Below are positions 62,488-64,000 of a stretch of DNA of 64,000 nt, one piece after another. The DNA is taken from contig NZ_JAGYPD010000001.1 in NCBI RefSeq assembly GCF_018343515.1, positions 124,001-188,000 on the forward strand, in the 5' to 3' direction. Below the pieces are notes generated by a model that saw nothing but the letters and a program-made list of their open reading frames with translations, was not told where the DNA came from and searched no databases. The translations under genes were made by a program, and so were the position numbers. Within the stretch, counting starts at the first letter, position 1; each line of letters begins with the position of its first letter. The stretch is from Bacillus sp. FJAT-50079. Lineage in GTDB: Bacteria > Bacillota > Bacilli > Bacillales > Bacillaceae_C.

Positions 62488-62536
62488 AAATAAAACCTCC
62501 ATTATAATTACTTTTCGATCATTAAACTGCTTTTAT

Positions 62537-63694
62537 TCAATCTTTTTTAATGACAGGATTTCTAACTCCTGCTTGTTCCAATAGAGGTAAAACGGTTTCA
62601 TTAAAATATGGCATCTCTTTCATATAATCGTGGAAGGTAACAAGGGTTCCAGAAACACCAGCTTTTGAAATGTTAATAAGCTTATCTGCGATTTGTTCTG
62701 GTGTACCAACCAATGCATAGCCGCCCCATCCAGCAATAAAGTTTTCTCTGAATTTCTGGTTATATTCGGCTGATTGAGTTGCTGATTCAAGGTTAAATAA
62801 TCTTGTGATCATATCTGTAACTTCATCATCGCCTTTTTCCCTTACAAAGTAGTTATAATACTCTTGAGCCTCTTTTTCAGTAGGGCGGCAAACTACAAAA
62901 CAAGTAGTAAATGTATTGATTTCTTTTCTGTACTCTTCCCAAGCTAACTTTTTCATGGAATCAGTCCAATCTTTAGCCTGCTCCATTGATTCGATAAATG
63001 AAAAATGAAAATCGGTATACTTCGCGGCAAATTCTCTTCCTTTTTTAGAAGAACCAGCGTTGATTAAAACCGGACGCGGGTCTTGTATTGGCTTTGGTGC
63101 CTGCCACCCATCTTTAATATTAAAGAATTTTCCTTTATAATCGAAAAATTGTTCAGTCCACATCTTGATTGCAACTTCCAACCATTCTGTAGCAAATTCA
63201 TATCGGTCCTCGGTTCTTTTTTCTTCACCAAACATTGTCATTTCTCTTTCAAACCAACCCATTACCGTATTTAGACCAATTCGACCGCCAGAAATATTAT
63301 CGATGGTTGAAATCATTTTCGATGCTACAATTGGATGTATCGCTGGTAAATGGGCAGTACAGAAAAGATAAATATCCTTCGTTACCGCTGCCATTGCCGC
63401 TGACCATGATAGCGTTTCCATACAAACTCCATTAAAGTTACTTGGCCCTCCAAACCCACGCCATCTCGCAACGGGAACGATGCACTCGTACCCTGCATCC
63501 TCCATCATCTTTGCGATTTGAACATTTGTATTAAAATCGGGTGCAAATGATGTTTCTGCCAATGACATGGAGCAGGACTGATTTACGTTAGGACCAAAAA
63601 TGCCTAGCTTTAACTTATTGTCATTAAACATCGGGTTTCCAGCTTTTTTAAACTTTTCAAATGTGGTCATTTCGGAATTTGCAATCTCTATCAT
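62537..63694 (-). CDS. Luciferase-like flavin monooxygenase 2 (RutA-related)
   Basis: 385 aa, full-length homologue of the enzyme at 60063, with ARWRGFGGPSNFNG, HPIVASKMISTIDNISGGRIGLNTVMGW and GTPEQIADKL. Main differences are a longer N-terminus (MIEIANSEMTTFEK) and substitutions around the predicted substrate loop (EREMTMFGEEKRTEDRY versus PPEMKMFNGTKMDHATGYRY). GGGGGAAG precedes ATG. Lies 26 bases after an aldehyde dehydrogenase gene. Confidence 0.9.
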   Translation of the reverse strand: MIEIANSEMTTFEKFKKAGNPMFNDNKLKLGIFGPNVNQSCSMSLAETSFAPDFNTNVQIAKMMEDAGYECIVPVARWRGFGGPSNFNGVCMETLSWSAAMAAVTKDIYLFCTAHLPAIHPIVASKMISTIDNISGGRIGLNTVMGWFEREMTMFGEEKRTEDRYEFATEWLEVAIKMWTEQFFDYKGKFFNIKDGWQAPKPIQDPRPVLINAGSSKKGREFAAKYTDFHFSFIESMEQAKDWTDSMKKLAWEEYRKEINTFTTCFVVCRPTEKEAQEYYNYFVREKGDDEVTDMITRLFNLESATQSAEYNQKFRENFIAGWGGYALVGTPEQIADKLINISKAGVSGTLVTFHDYMKEMPYFNETVLPLLEQAGVRNPVIKKD

Positions 63695-63720
63695 TTGTAC
63701 TTCCCCCTTAATGGATATGA

Positions 63721-64000
63721 TTATAGAACTTTAAATGGATCTGTAATGACATTACCTGTATCTACCCATACACTTTTAATTTGGGTATACGCCTCAACCG
63801 CTTGTATACCATTTTCTCTTCCAAGCCCACTTGCTTTATAACCGCCGAATGGTGACTGATAACTAATTTTTCGGTAGTTATTTATCCAAACAGTACCGGC
63901 ATTTATCTTGCCTGCCATTCTATGAGCACGCTGTACATCCTTTGTCCACACAGCTGACGCTAAACCATATTGTGTATCGTTTGCGATTTGAAGCGCCTCC
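63721..64000 (-). CDS. Aldehyde dehydrogenase, C-terminal part (runs off the window)
   Basis: Ninety-three codons in one frame reach the window edge: IANDTQYGLASAVWTKDVQRAHRMAGKINAGTVWINNY (dinucleotide-fold end), SPFGGYKASGLGRENG and AVEAYTQIKSVWVDTG are the C-terminal motifs of class-I aldehyde dehydrogenases. Catalytic residues lie outside. It precedes the second monooxygenase gene by 26 bases and is probably co-transcribed, which suggests that the pathway yields an aldehyde. Confidence 0.88.
   Translation of the reverse strand, partial: EALQIANDTQYGLASAVWTKDVQRAHRMAGKINAGTVWINNYRKISYQSPFGGYKASGLGRENGIQAVEAYTQIKSVWVDTGNVITDPFKVL

Overview
The window looks like chromosome of a low-GC Gram-positive spore-former-type bacterium (Bacillaceae). 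The sequence is AT-rich, Shine-Dalgarno sequences are strong, extracellular binding proteins are lipoproteins, there are CcpA-type cre sites, a mannitol PTS with an MtlR regulator, and a Bacillus-type ykoFEDC thiamine-precursor transporter behind a TPP riboswitch. I cannot name the species. Almost everything is on the minus strand; the exceptions are one two-component system (12782-16178) and one LysR regulator (42005-42898). I saw no rRNA, tRNA, CRISPR array, prophage or intact insertion sequence.

The window is essentially a carbohydrate acquisition island. (1) 1-4694: an Fbp/Afu-type ABC importer (binding protein, ATPase, fused permease) followed by a truncated sensor kinase, preceded by a cre-overlapped promoter and a perfect inverted repeat. 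(2) 5322-16178: a fructose-based saccharide unit made of a CUT1 importer, a GH172 (DUF2961) enzyme, a fructokinase, a second solute-binding protein and a divergent YesMN-type kinase/regulator pair. (3) 16465-24673: a second unit with its own regulator/kinase pair, a GH32 enzyme and a CUT1 importer. (4) 25227-29482: an RbsC-like remnant, then ykoFEDC with its riboswitch. (5) 29483-30630: a poorly coding, decayed-looking stretch. (6) 30631-42898: a ten-gene catabolic operon (CUT1 importer, two zinc dehydrogenases, FGGY kinase, class II aldolase, aldehyde dehydrogenase, enolase-superfamily enzyme, AEC carrier) with a divergent LysR regulator. (7) 43315-50275: a fragment of an Mrr-like nuclease, then a LacI-controlled RbsABC-type importer plus DhaK/DhaL kinase. 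(8) 50442-58911: a mannitol-type PTS operon (EIICB, MtlR, EIIA, MtlD) that also carries a 3-hexulose-6-phosphate synthase/isomerase pair, a HAD phosphatase and an iron alcohol dehydrogenase. (9) 59505-64000: two RutA-like flavin monooxygenases, each followed by a cysteine-less ArsC/Spx-fold protein, with an FMN reductase and the end of an aldehyde dehydrogenase.

In the three CUT1 importers no ATPase gene is present, so they probably share an MsmX-like ATPase encoded elsewhere. The GH172 and GH32 units probably feed fructose from fructan-derived oligosaccharides or difructose anhydrides into glycolysis. The least explained parts are the LysR-controlled operon, the DhaKL/RbsABC unit, the mannitol operon with formaldehyde-pathway enzymes, and the duplicated monooxygenase/ArsC-fold modules at the right end. 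Functions come from recognising families and motifs by eye, without database searches.
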